Shown piece by piece: positions 9,536 through 20,620 of a DNA stretch of 64,000 bases. Numbering within the stretch: position 1 is the stretch's first letter; each line of letters starts with the position of its first letter. Under the pieces are notes generated by a model, which saw nothing but the letters and a program-made list of their open reading frames with translations, searched no databases and had not been told where the DNA came from. The position numbers were made by a program, and so were the translations under genes. Source of the DNA: Coix lacryma-jobi var. lacryma-jobi (lineage: Eukaryota; Streptophyta; Magnoliopsida; Poales; Poaceae); the NCBI GenBank assembly GCA_009763385.1, contig CM019826.1, forward strand, positions 66,401,864 through 66,465,863. Reading direction: 5' to 3'.

Positions 9536-12500
9536 TCAGTCAAATATACAAGATCCAAAATGTTTCCCCCATCTAAAAGGGAAACACACACCAAGCTCAC
9601 CCCTCAACCGATTAAAGGTTGATTCGTCTAAAGGCTTGGTGAAAATATCCGCCAGTTGATGATGAGTATCGACATGGCGAAGGTCGATATCACCCTTCTC
9701 CTGGTGGTCTCGCAGAAAATGAAAGCGCACATCAATGTGTTTGGTCTTCGAGTGAAGCACGGGGTTCTTAGCAACGCTAATGGCACTCGTGCTGTCACAA
9801 AGCAAAGGCACGCGAGAAAAGCTCAGACCAAAATCACGCAAAGTGGCCATCATCCAAAGCAACTGGGAACAGCAGCTAGCCGCAGCAACATATTCAGCCT
9901 CTGTAGTGGACTGAGCGACACTAGACTGCTTGCGAGAAGACCACGAAACAAGAGAAGAACCAATAAATTGGCAAGTCCCAGAAGTGGACTTGCGCTCAAT
10001 ACGGCAACCAGCAAAATCGGCATCTGAATAACCGCAAAGGGAGAGGGTGGAGGAAGCAGAATACCAAATCCGAACTCAGGCGTGAAACGAAGGTACCTGA
10101 AAATCCGCTTCACCGCCTGACGGTGAGAGGTGCGCGGCGACGCCTGAAAGCGCGCACACAGACACACCGCGAACTGGATGTCCGGCGTGTCGCCGTCAGG
10201 TAGAGGAGCGACCCGATCATGCTGCGGTACTCCTTCTGGTCCACTGCTTCTCCATCCACATCTGCATCCAGGGCAGTCGTCGTCGACATGGGTGTTGGAA
10301 GAGGCTTGGCCTCACCCATATCGAACCGCTTCAGCAAGTCCTTGGTGTACTTGCCCTGGTGCACAAACGTCCCCTCCCGGGATTGCTTAATTTGCAACCC
10401 GAGAAAGAATGTCAGCTCGCCCATCATGCTCATCTCGAACTCCCTGCTCATAGTATCTGCAAACTTGGCAACCAAAGCGTGAGAAGAACCACCGAAAATG
10501 ATATCATCCACGTAAATCTGGACCAAGAGTGTCTTTGCCTTGCCGGAGGAGAAAGAGCGTCTTATCTACACATCCCATTTTAAAACCCTTAGCAAGCAAA
10601 AAGGTTTTCAACCTATCATACCAGGCTCTAGGGGCTTGTTTCAAACCATATAAAGCTTTATGAAGTTTAAAGACATGGTTTGGAAACTTGGGATTTTCAA
10701 AACCGGGGGGTTGCTCAACATAAACCTCCTCCTCTATGTAGCCGTTTAAGAAGGCACTCTTGACATCCATTTGAAAAAGTTTGAAGCCCCTGGATGCAGC
10801 ATAAGCCAAGAGTATCCTAATAGCCTCCAAACGTGCTACAGGAGCGAAGGTTTCCTCATAATCTATCCCCTCCTTCTGACTATAGCCTTTCGCTACAAGC
10901 CGGCCTTGTTTCTAACAACGTGGCCATCCTCTCCTTGCTTGTTTTTGAAACCCATTTTGTCCCAATAGGCTTACAGTCAGGTGGAGGTGGAACTAGAACC
11001 CAAACCCGATTTCGCTCAAAATTCTCTAACTCCTCATGCATGGCATTAACCCAATCCGGATCCGTCAAAGCGTGTCCAACATCTCGGGGCTCAAAATTAG
11101 CAACAAAAGCAGAATGAGCGAAGTGCGAGATTTGCTGTGACCTGGACCGAGTGACCCGTTCGTCGATGTTGCCGATCATCTGCTGAGGCGGGTGCTGGCG
11201 CTGGATATGTCGTGGTGCCTCCCGAGCTGAAGTAGCCTCCCCCTCAACAGCAGCTGGTGCCTCCCCGGGTACAAATGGTACCGCTCGGGTGGCGGATCCC
11301 ACGCCCCCAGGAAGAAGAGGTGTCGGGGCCGTGAGTCGTCGTCGAGGCCGCTCTTTGCGGCGCGGCAGGTGGAGGGGGTGCTGGATCATCCATACCTTCA
11401 GCACCCTCGTCCTCGTCATCAAAAAGAGGCTCACCAACCTCATAATCACCTGCACGCTCAAAATGAGAAGAAGGACAAACCATGGTCTCGTCGAAGGTGA
11501 CATCGGATGTCTCCATGACTCGGTTAGTGTCAAGGTTAAGTACACGATAAGCTCGAGTGTGAGTGCCATAACCCAAAAACACACCGTCAGAAGAACGAGA
11601 TTCAAATTTGTCCAAGTTGCCCTTTTGAGTATAAAACAATGGCAACAAAAACTCGAAAATAACTCACCTTGGGCAGTTTGCCAAAACGCAACTCATAAGA
11701 AGTCTTTTCAAGAAAGCTTCAGAAAAATGCGATTGGAAAATAGCATGCAGTGTTCATAGCTTCGGCCCAATAGCGCCTAGGAGTCCTATGCTCATCAAGC
11801 ATCGTCCTGGCCATCTCAACAAGGGTCCGATTCTTCCTCTCTACAACACCATTTTGGGGCGGTGTGTAGGGGGAAGAAAACTGATGCTCCAAGCCAAGGC
11901 GGTTACAAAACTTCTCAAAATCCGAATTTTTGAATTCGGAACCATTATCACTTCTAATAGCTCGCATCGAGTTCAAAGGGAACTCGTTCTGAAGACGCAA
12001 AATCAGATTGCGAGCGAAGGAGAAAGTCTCAGTCTTCTCAGTCAAAAAGAAGACCCACGAATATCTCGAAAAGTCGTCAACAACAACCAAAACATACCAC
12101 TTGCCACCAACCGAGCTCACCCGAGCCGGACCAACAAGGTCCATGTGTAAAAGCTCTCCGGGGTGCGAGGTCATGACCTTAGTCACTGGATGGTGGGGAG
12201 CGGCAACCATCTTCCCATGTCTGCAAGAATGGCAAACTAGATCCTTCTCCATCGAAAGCTTGGGCAATCCTCGGATTAGGCCATGTGAGCTAAGTCTTGC
12301 AAGCAAGTCGAAGCTTAAATGACCGAGCCTCCTATGCCACTTCCAAAGATCGGAGGAAGAAGGACTAGCCAAAAGACAGCGAGAAGAACCAAACACTCCG
12401 AGAAATTCGCGCGAAAGACTTTCCCAAAGGGCGAAATCAGACATACAAGATCGCCCTGAGGATCTAAGATGCGACTAAGGTTCTGTTTAAAACGAATCTC

Positions 12501-12761
12501 ATAGTCATCATCAAAAAGTTGCGAAACAGAAAGAAGGTTAAAATGCAGGTTAGAAACGAGAGCAACATCGCGCAACACAAAGTGCTCATTAACCCGCACC
12601 GTCCCACGAGACAATACCTTACCTTTACTATTGTCGCCGAAGGTTATGTACTCCTTTCCGGCGACCGGGCTAAGGCTGGAGAACCATTGGCGTTTCCGGT
12701 CATGTGCCTCGAGCAACCAGAATCCACCAACCAAATGTCCTCCAACCGTCTCACCTACATC
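9536..12761 (-). pseudogene. pol: Y pol: PR, INT, RT, RNase H (degenerate)
   Basis: Ty1/copia order on the minus strand. A pepsin-like PR segment near 12700 is followed by a pre-integrase zinc motif (WHRRLGHLSFDLLARL ... CHSCRHGK, about 12240-12370), an integrase core with SDNGSEF near 11940 and ERKNRTLVEMARTML near 11830, and RT with QMDVKSAFLNGYIEEEVYVEQ and YVDD at 10514-10503. RNase H follows with CDSTSAISVAKNPVLHSKTKHIDVRFHF ending near 9580. Several frameshifts split it. The final frame overruns to 9536 because a base is lost near the end compared with X, which stops just after CFPF. Confidence 0.85.
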
Positions 12762-15483
12762 AATAAAAAGACATAGGGTGAGCATACGGTCCAACACTGG
12801 GGTTAGTGAAGTAAGGAGAATACCAGTGTTGGGCCGGCTGCTCAAAAGAACGGTCAGTGTAAAAACTATTCCTAGCCTGTCTACGGGGGTAGCGATCACC
12901 ACGTACGGGAAAACGTGGTCCGCTGGGGAAGAAGCGCTCACCGCGGTACTCAAACTGCGGTGGGGAAAGCGCTCAACTAAGCCTCCGCCACGGGGTCCGT
13001 TACCTGCAAAAGCAGGACCCCGTCGGGCACGCTCTCTACGAGATCTACGCCTAGGAGCCTGGGGCTCAACTGCTCTAGCGTCTCTCCTCGGAGCTCTCTC
13101 CTGCCTAGGCCTAACAAACTGAGGTGCTGGACCTCTAGGCCTAGTCTCCCTCCTAGGGGCTCTCATCTCCTGCCTAGGCCGGGGACCTTGACGTCCGGAC
13201 CTAGCAGCTCTCTCCTGAGCCTTCGGCACATGTCCACGATGAGCTGGATGGTACATGTCCGGGTTCTCCATCTCCCGAACACGGCGCGCCTCCGCTTGCG
13301 CCGGAAACAGAACTCGATCAAGTGACCATCCCTCCCACAGAAATCACACTGGTACCTCACCGCACGCAAAGGGGGGTGTTGGTGACCAGGGCTGTGGGTG
13401 TGGCTCACTTTGCCTTTGCCCTTCTGTGGCAACTCCTCAAGAATGGGTGGCATAGCGTCAAGCTTGTTTCTGAGGTGGTTTGGCTTGGGTGCCCAAACTG
13501 GGTTCTTGGGAGGAGCTCTCGGGGGTTCCTCAAACACACCATCTTTGGTGATAGGCTTGGCTGGCTCTTTGAGTGGAACTTGGCAAGTTTGGGAGTAGTG
13601 GTGGAATTGGGCTTCTCACATGGGTTCAGACCACTAGACTCTCCAATCTTCCCAAAAGCTGAGAGATCAACACTCTGAGCAAAACCTACACCAGGGGCAC
13701 CAACAGCTCGCTTGAATTGGGAGATCATCATCCCGAGCTGCGGCTCACTAGGAGACCCATGACAAGATGGACCGAAGGTATGTGTTTTCTTCCTCGGTTT
13801 GCATCTTGCCATGCTTCACATTGGCAATCTCCATCTCCAGGCCTCACACAAAGCAACCTCGAGACACAAGTGCTATCTGAGCTGGCCTTCTCTAAAGACT
13901 CAAGCTTGGCATTTTCTCTGCCAACTCAGATTGCAAGACAGGACAAGTCTTGCACGCACCCAACAGCTGCGGCCTAGCACGGAGCTCATCCACCTCTCCA
14001 ACCACGCAGCATACTTACCTCTCAGAGTGAGAAGGTCAGTCATGTGCGCGGTGCACGACTCGCACTCCGCCTCCTCCGACACTACCACGGTGGACCGAGC
14101 GAACTCAAGCTCCTTCACCGTGTCCTCCCACTTCTGCCTAAACTCCTTGCGCTCTCTAGCGGCACGCCTAAGCAACTTATCTTGGCTAAGGAGGGCAGCA
14201 GTCAACTTCTCAACCTCGGAGAAAGCTCGTCGTAGGTGAGAGATACCTGGGAGGTGTCGTCGTCGTCGTCGTTCCGAGGGGTACGCTCCGGCTCGCCATC
14301 GACCTCATCTCCGAGCGCCATGGTGCACAGGCCTCCGTCGCCGGCGAAGAAGCACAAGCCGTTGAACTTGTCTTCCAGCTTCTTCTTCACGGACTCGTCG
14401 TCGCTGGAGCCAGCGGAGTCGTCATCCGAGCCGTCGACGTCGCTGAGCGTGGCGAAGAACGCACGCTGCTCAGCTTGCTGCTTCTCCAAGTACTTCTTCT
14501 TGATGTACTCTTGTCGAAGCCGCCCTGTTTCTTGTGCCTTTGGGGACATGCTTCTCCTTGTACTTGGAGTCGTGCTTGCGCCCATGTTCGCCCTTGCCCG
14601 AGTGCTTGTTCTTTCTTGGGGCAGTCGGCGATGAAGTGGTCTGGGTCGCCGCACTCGTAGCATCCCGTGCGTCCTCCTCCTCGACGACGGTTCATGCGGT
14701 TGTTGTGGAACGCGAGAACCGATTGGCAAGCAAAGCCAACTCGTCGTCTCAAAGACTCCAGCTGGCTGCTGTCACAGAAAAGAGAGAAGAAAGCGCAAAG
14801 CCAGTGAGGGGTTAGAGGAAGAGCCGAGAAGAACCAAAGCATGGAGAGGAGAAGAGATATTTCTCAACGGGCGAGAAGGCCCTCGCCATAGCATCAATCT
14901 CACTGGACTTGAGCTTACTGAAGAGCTCGTCGCAGGTGAGGGTCTCATAGTTCGGCGATTCGATGATTGCCTGAACCTTGGAGTCCCCACCGAACGGTCA
15001 AGAGTGTGCAAAAGCTTCAAAGCACGCTCATGATCGTCAAATGGCAACTGCTCTCTGTTAGCCCTCATCCTGTTGACAATCACCTGAAAGCGAGCGAATA
15101 AACTTTCTATGCTCTCGCCAGGTTGATGTCTAAAGTTCTCATACTCTCGCTGAACGACTCGTAGAGTCGGGTTTTGACTTGAGAGGTGCCCTCATGAAAC
15201 GCATGAGAGTGTCCCAGATCTCCCGAGCCATAGCGAGGTGAGAAACACGATCAAACTCACCCATGCTCAAACAAGAAAAGAGAGCATTACGGGCTCGGCT
15301 ATTGGCATCGTGCTCATCGATCTGTTGCTGAGAGACACGAGCAGCCAAGACCACGTAATCAGGCAGAGTTGCAAATATCCCAAATAGAAGCACCCAAACT
15401 CTGCAGATAGGCCGACATGCGTATCTTCCAATACGCGTAGTTCGTTCCATCGAAAACGGCGGTTTGCCCACGCCGCGATCCAT
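12762..15483 (-). pseudogene. gag: Y gag (long, two zinc knuckles, degenerate)
   Basis: Starts at an ATG at 15483 (MDRGVGKPPF). Next come a UBN2/DUF4219-like gag core (LSMGEFDRVSHLAMAREIWDTLM), a CCHC knuckle (CYECGDPDHFIADC near 14630-14670), a Lys/Glu/Asp-rich acidic segment with SDDDSAGSSDDES, a coiled-coil-like stretch, and a second CCHC (CDFCGRDGHLIEFC near 13310-13350). An Arg/Pro-rich tail runs into protease. Frameshifts occur near 15170, 15010, 14800, 14560 and 13780. Such a long gag is usual for grass Sireviruses. Confidence 0.82.
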
Positions 15484-15532
15484 GTCGCCTTCGGTGGATC
15501 TGGAACCGGCTAAGGTGGAAGATCCTTAACCT

Positions 15533-15544
15533 GCTCCGATACCA
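15533..15544 (-). other. Y primer binding site (initiator tRNA-Met type)
   Basis: Minus strand TGGTATCGGAGC, separated from the LTR end (15547) by two bases. It differs by one base from TGGTATCAGAGC, the complement of plant initiator tRNA-Met used by many copia elements. Confidence 0.85.
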
Positions 15545-15819
15545 ATTGAAGGACCGAGAAGCTACCCGAAAGCGACCAGAGGGGGGGGGTGAATGGGAGC
15601 TTCAAAATTTCCTTTCGGAAACTAGATGCCACTGTCCCAAACTCAACCCAAAAGCGAAACCTAGAGCTTGCTAATGTCCACGACCCTAGATGTAGGGTGG
15701 ATGCTTCCTAGAAGCACAGCGGGACACTAGACAACCCTAGAAAGCCAACGCAAAAGACGGAAATCGAATCCGTCAACGAACGAACGAACGCGAACGAAAA
15801 CGCGCGAAACAGCTACGAC

Positions 15820-16100
15820 CGGACTCTGGCCAGCGTCGGTCAGCAGGGACCGGACGCGTCCGGTCGTCCAAAATCCGATTTGGACCTACTGTTTCTGACC
15901 GGACTCACTGTACGGAGCGTCCGGTCGTGAACAGTGCGTCCGGTCGCAAGCACAAAACACTGATGAACAGTAACCGATGAGTCCGGTCACGATTCAACAG
16001 TGCGTCCGTCGATGCAAAACAAAACACCGAAAAGCATTCAACGACCGGACTCAGCGCTGAGCGTCCGGTCACCCGTGACCTAGCGTCCGGTCACCCCGAC
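15820..16100 (-). repeat. GTCCGGTC/GACCGGAC palindrome cluster, Y 5' LTR
   Basis: Same motif array as in the other three X/Y LTR copies, with single-base losses in several sites. Confidence 0.8.
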
Positions 16101-16882
16101 AGCCCTCTGTTCTTCCACCGATTCGACTCAAACTCACCCAAAAACGAATCCTCTAGGGATCAAACTTGGTGAGTGGAGTCACAAGGAGTATAGTGAGCTA
16201 TCTCTAAGAGATCATGGCTCGAACTATCTCCAAATCGGTGAATCGAAGAAATTCGGGAGAAGGGAGAAAAAGTGACCCGAAACGAAAAATCGATTGATCT
16301 CCTAGACCGTGAGGTTAGAGGATGATTCCTTTAGTGGAAAGAAGTGCCTCACGATCTAGAACAACTTGGTTCAAACGGATTTGCAAAGATGAACCGAGCA
16401 AAGAGATCAAGCGACGGGAAAATCGTGGAGAAAAAGGATTCCGCGAAGAACACAAAGAATACGGAAATCACAGCCACGAACTCGAAACAAAGACGCAAAT
16501 CAAGCCATCGATCTGTGCTCCAAGGTGAGGATACGGCCTCACTTCCTCAAATCAACAGTACACAGAGTGGAGTCTCTCTGCGGATCTCAATAGCTAAAGC
16601 AGGGGATGGGAGAGCAGGAAACCCTAGCAAATGAAAGCACTAAGAGATAGCTAAACTGAGATAGGGAGGAGGGTGTCTCCCCTGGACTACTTATACTAAC
16701 CTAGACTAAGCCATTTCCTACTCTACCCCTCTCTAAACTAATTACAGAGCGAACCAGCTAAACCCTAAGGCTATTCTGGTCCAACCGCGGTGGTAGGTAG
16801 ATCCGACGGGCCACGCCCGCTCGAACCGAAGCGTTGCCTCGACGCAACCTCTGATCGCCGCCACGTGCCGCCCTCCTCGGCA

Positions 16883-17176
16883 CCCCAGTTTTTGTGGCCC
16901 AAACCGGGAAACCAGCCTTTTCCAGCAACCCCCGGTTTTGAGGCCCAAACGGGACAACCAGCCTCCAGCCTGAGTTTTGTGGCCCAAACTCAGAAACCCG
17001 CAGCGCCCGAGTTTTGAGGCCCAAACTCGGAAACCGGCCCATCACCCGAGTTTTGTGGCCAAACTCGGAAACCCTCCGCGCCCAGGTTTGTGGCTCAACC
17101 TGGGAAAACGAGCCCCAGGTTTTGAGGCCTCCAAACTGGAAACCGTCACCCTTGGTTTTTCTCTGGCTCAACAACA
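16883..17176 (-). repeat. Hairpin array, Y 5' LTR copy 1
   Basis: Homologous to the array at 7247-7535. It has more single-base losses in arms and loops, so several hairpins are imperfect. Confidence 0.85.
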
Positions 17177-17614
17177 ACCGTAGCTGTAAAGGGAGCACCG
17201 CCCGTGCACCCGTCCACCGACACATGTAGGTACCGAGCAACACAGTGAGCAAGTCTCGCTCGGCTGTCCAGGCGCCAGCCACCACAGCTGATCCTCAGCA
17301 TCCGGTCCCTCAGTCCAAGATCACGTCCGCCCTTCACTGCTCGATACATCGGCATGGGCCGTCCGCCGACGGCACGCCCATCCTTCATCGCACCCAGTCC
17401 GTCGGCACGACAGTCAACTTGACCTTCCCCTTACCCTCGATCACTGTCTCCTGCTCGACACCTGCACAAACGAGCCAAAGACATGCGCATCAACCCGTTG
17501 ACAATCACTCATCACTCAGGAGAATCGGCATAAACCATGTATCCGCACACGCCCGCTCGAATCGAAGCGTGCTCGACAACCTCTGGATCGCCGCCACGTG
17601 CGCCCTGCTCTGCA

Positions 17615-17898
17615 CCCCCGGTTTTGTGGCCCAAACCGGGAAACCAGCCTTTTCCGGCAACCCCCGGTTTGAGGCCCAACCGGGAAACCAGCCTCCAGCT
17701 GAGTTTGTGGCCAAACTCAGAACCCGCAGCGCCCGAGTTTTGAGGCCCAAACTCGGAAACCGGCCATCACCCGAGTTTTGGGCCAAACTCGGAAACCATC
17801 CGCGCCCAGGTTTGTGGCTCAACCTGGAACACCGAGCACCAGTTTTGAGGCCCAAACCTGGAAACCGTCCACCCGTTGGTTTTTCTCTGGCTCAACCA
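17615..17898 (-). repeat. Hairpin array, Y 5' LTR copy 2
   Basis: Eight hairpins as in 7247-7535. The seventh has the CCAGG/CCTGG-type arm that marks Y, with a base lost on one side. Confidence 0.85.
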
Positions 17899-18293
17899 CA
17901 AACCGTAGCTGTAGAGGGGATGCACCGCCCGTGCACCCGTCCACCGACACATGTCCCCAGGTCCTCGACCCGGCAACACCGTGCCCCGCAAGTCTCTGCT
18001 CGTCGCTGTCCCAGGCTGCCAGCCACCACAGCTGATCCTCAGGCACTCCGGTCCCTCAGTCCAAGCCTCACGTCCGCCCTTCACTGCTCGATACATCGGC
18101 ATGGCACGTCCGCCGCACGGCACGCCATCCTCATCGCACCCAGTCCGTCGGCACGGCACGTCTCAACTTGACCTTCACTTGCCCTCGATCACTGTCCGTG
18201 CTCGACACCGCACAACACGAGCAAAGAACATGCGCATCAAACCCGTTGACAATCACTCATCACCAGAGACTCGGCATACACCCATGTTCCGCA

Positions 18294-19059
18294 CACGCCC
18301 GCTCGAACCGAAGCGTTGCCTCGACGCAACCTCTGGATCGCCGCCAGTGCCGCCCTTGCTCTGCACCCCCGGTTTTGTGGCCCAAACCGGGAAACCAGCC
18401 TTTTCCGCAACCCCCGTTTTGAGGCCCAAAACGGGAAACCAGCCTCTAGCCTGAGTTTTGTGGCCCAACTCAGAAACCCGCAGCGCCCGAGTTTTGAGGC
18501 CCAAACTCGGAAACCGGCCCATCACCCGAGTTTTGTGGCCAAACTCAAAAACCATCCACGCCCGGTTTGTGGCTCAACCTGGAAACCGAGCACCCGAGTT
18601 TTGAGGCCCAAACTCGGAAACCGTCCACCCGGTGGTTTTCCCTGGCTAAACCACCAAACCGGGGCTGTAGAGGGGATGCACCGCCCGTGCACCCCGTCCA
18701 CCGACACGTGTCCCCAGGTCCTCGACACGAGCAACACCGTGCCCCGCAAGTCTCCGCTCGTCGCTGTCCCAGGCTGCCAGCCACCACAGCTGATCCTCAG
18801 GCACTCCGGTCCCTCAGTCCAAGCCTCACGTCCGCCCTTCACAGCTCGATAGATCGGCATGGCACGTCCGCCGCACGGCACGCCCATCCTTCATCGCACC
18901 CAGTCCGTCGGCACGGCACGTCTCAACTTGACCTTCACCTTGCCCTCGATCACTGTCTCCGTGCTCGACACCTGCACAACACAAGCCAAAGAACATGCGC
19001 ATCAAACCCGTTGACAATTCTCATCACTCAGAGACTCGGCATACACCTATGTATCCGCA
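18294..19059 (-). repeat. X 3' LTR, proximal part
   Basis: It completes the X LTR broken at 5913. It shares with the X 5' LTR the GGTGG-stem last hairpin, the CCGAG/CTCGG seventh hairpin and CGACACGTGTCCC, where Y has CGACACATGTCCC. It ends (minus-strand start) with TGCGGATACATAGG at 19059, next to the PPT. The first five bases, CACGC, are the right copy of the Y target duplication. The hairpin array is at 18366-18660. Confidence 0.9.
18366..18660 (-). repeat. Hairpin array, X 3' LTR
   Basis: Eight hairpins with X-type stems: the seventh is CCGAG/CTCGG and the eighth is GGTGG/CCACC around TTTTCCCTGGCTAAA. Confidence 0.88.
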
Positions 19060-20620
19060 ATTCCCCCTTGATGAGTGCATTGTCAACTACACACACAAAT
19101 CATAAAAGAAAGAAGAAGGTAGAGGAGGAAGGAAGAGAACTCAACCAAATGACCCAAAAGCATAGCAAAGCCGAAGAATGTCAAGTGGAAAAAGCGAGAA
19201 CTTGGTCCCAAAGACATGGGCAACGGCTCGACGCGACAAGCAAAGCAAAGCTAGCCCTCAAGAAGAGGTAGAACAGGCTCAACACCGCTAGCAGAAAACC
19301 AATTGAAAATCGGAGCTAAACAATGGCAAAGTGCTAGTCCCTCAAGATAGAGGCACAGAGGCTCAACACAACTAGCACGAAAACCACTCCGAACCATTGA
19401 AAAACAATCGAAAAGTCTTCGAACCAATCAAAATCAAACTCGATGCCAAATGAGGAAAAATGTTTGCTGGTCCCTTAAGATAGAGGCAACGGCTCAACAC
19501 AACTAGCAAACTCCCCCTCGATAGGTGCAAGCAACCAGGGACTCCCCTTTAGGTCCAACAAGAGAAGAGCATAAAGATCTAAAAATCTCCCCCTTAGGAG
19601 ACATATGATTTGCAAAAACTCTCCCCCTTAGTTGAAAATGCACTTATCAAGCACAAACTCTTCCCTTGAGCCAACAAAACTCCCCCTGCTAAAATGCATA
19701 TGAAGTCAGAAATGCACGTTAGCAGCTTCAGGCATATAATCAAAAGAGTGCAAAATGCTCTAATCGGTATAGCTCCAATGGCACAACTAAGCACTCAAAT
19801 AGCGAAGGCTCAAACTGATCACACATACGAAATATGAAGCATATGAGCAAGTGAGCAGTTTTTAGCCAAAAAAATAGTCACCATCAGAATAGCACTACAC
19901 ATGTATAGATAGGAATCCAGACAAGTGCTAAACATGTATACAAGGTGAACTACCCCTAGCAAAGTTCAATCATCATGCATAGGAATGAAGCATATACTTG
20001 TGATTTCATTTTTATATTGGAGTTGCAGCGGTGAAGACTTCACAAGTTCAATTATTTAGCATGTGATTGCGAGAGGTTGAAAGCTTGTCTTTGCCTAACT
20101 TTTCAACCGAGCGAAGCCTATGCAGAAGCAATCAGAAGCTTGAAGCTACGGTTTCGGTCATACACTACACGGCTCAAGTTTAACTCAAAGTGCAATGAGA
20201 AACAGTCTCGATACCATGAGGTGTTGACAAGCAATCCCATCTCGATCTTTTCAATTCACTAAACTTGGTTCAAATTTTATACATGATATGAACAGACCAA
20301 GCAAGTGAATGACTCATAACTAGAGACATAGCAACCTAGCATATATGAAAAGCACACGAGTGAACTCAACATATCCTACACATGCTAGTTGCATATCTCA
20401 ATGGTGAACATTTTCAGATTGTAAGTTATTAAGTAAATTCACCATTCCAAAATAGCTCAGCTCATAACATGTACTAGTGATCAGGATGAGCATAAGCTAC
20501 AAGCATCCATATAAGCATCGGAGCATACTAAAGAGAGCATAGTTACATTCTAGTGATTATAAACATGAAGCTCAGAATGTAAGTCAGTCAAATATACAAG
20601 ATCCAAAATGTTTCCCCCAT
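19060..20620 (-). other. X non-coding 3' region with polypurine tracts
   Basis: The PPT next to the LTR is minus-strand CAAGGGGGAAT (19060-19070). Further AAGGGGGAG-type tracts lie at about 19510-19690. The region is nearly identical to the Y counterpart, apart from small deletions such as one near 20580. No coding frame or envelope-like product is evident. Confidence 0.75.

Larger units (their letters stand above)
5914..18293 (-). mobile_element. Element Y: Sirevirus-like Ty1/copia, nested in the 3' LTR of X
   Basis: A complete element of X's own family. It is flanked by a perfect 5-bp target duplication CACGC (5909-5913 and 18294-18298), which is X LTR sequence. Minus strand: 5' LTR 18293-15547, primer site 15544-15533, gag-pol 15483-9536, non-coding region, PPT 7951-7942, 3' LTR 7941-5914. 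The two LTRs share variants that X lacks, such as a TTGGTTTTC hairpin stem where X has GGTGGTTTTC. The 5' LTR is longer (2747 bp against 2028) because its outer 746 bp is duplicated. Coding sequence is broken in many places. Confidence 0.92.
15547..18293 (-). repeat. Y 5' LTR with duplicated outer third
   Basis: It consists of one LTR (15547-17547) plus a second copy of its outer part (17548-18293). The downstream part 15547-16811 carries the GTCCGGTC cluster (15820-16100). Both outer copies resemble the Y 3' LTR more than X. Many single-base losses are seen relative to the other copies, chiefly in 16850-17480. The final CA-TG boundary at 18293 is followed by CACGC. Confidence 0.85.
16812..18293 (-). 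repeat. Tandem duplication (736 and 746 bp) within Y 5' LTR
   Basis: Copies at 16812-17547 and 17548-18293 both begin CACGCCCGCTCG and end CCGCA. They are followed by a third, X-derived copy of the same LTR portion (18294-19059). Each copy holds a hairpin array (16883-17176, 17615-17898). The repeat start is exactly the target site of Y, so insertion of Y into a homologous LTR created direct repeats that could then expand by unequal exchange. An assembly error is the alternative. Confidence 0.8.
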
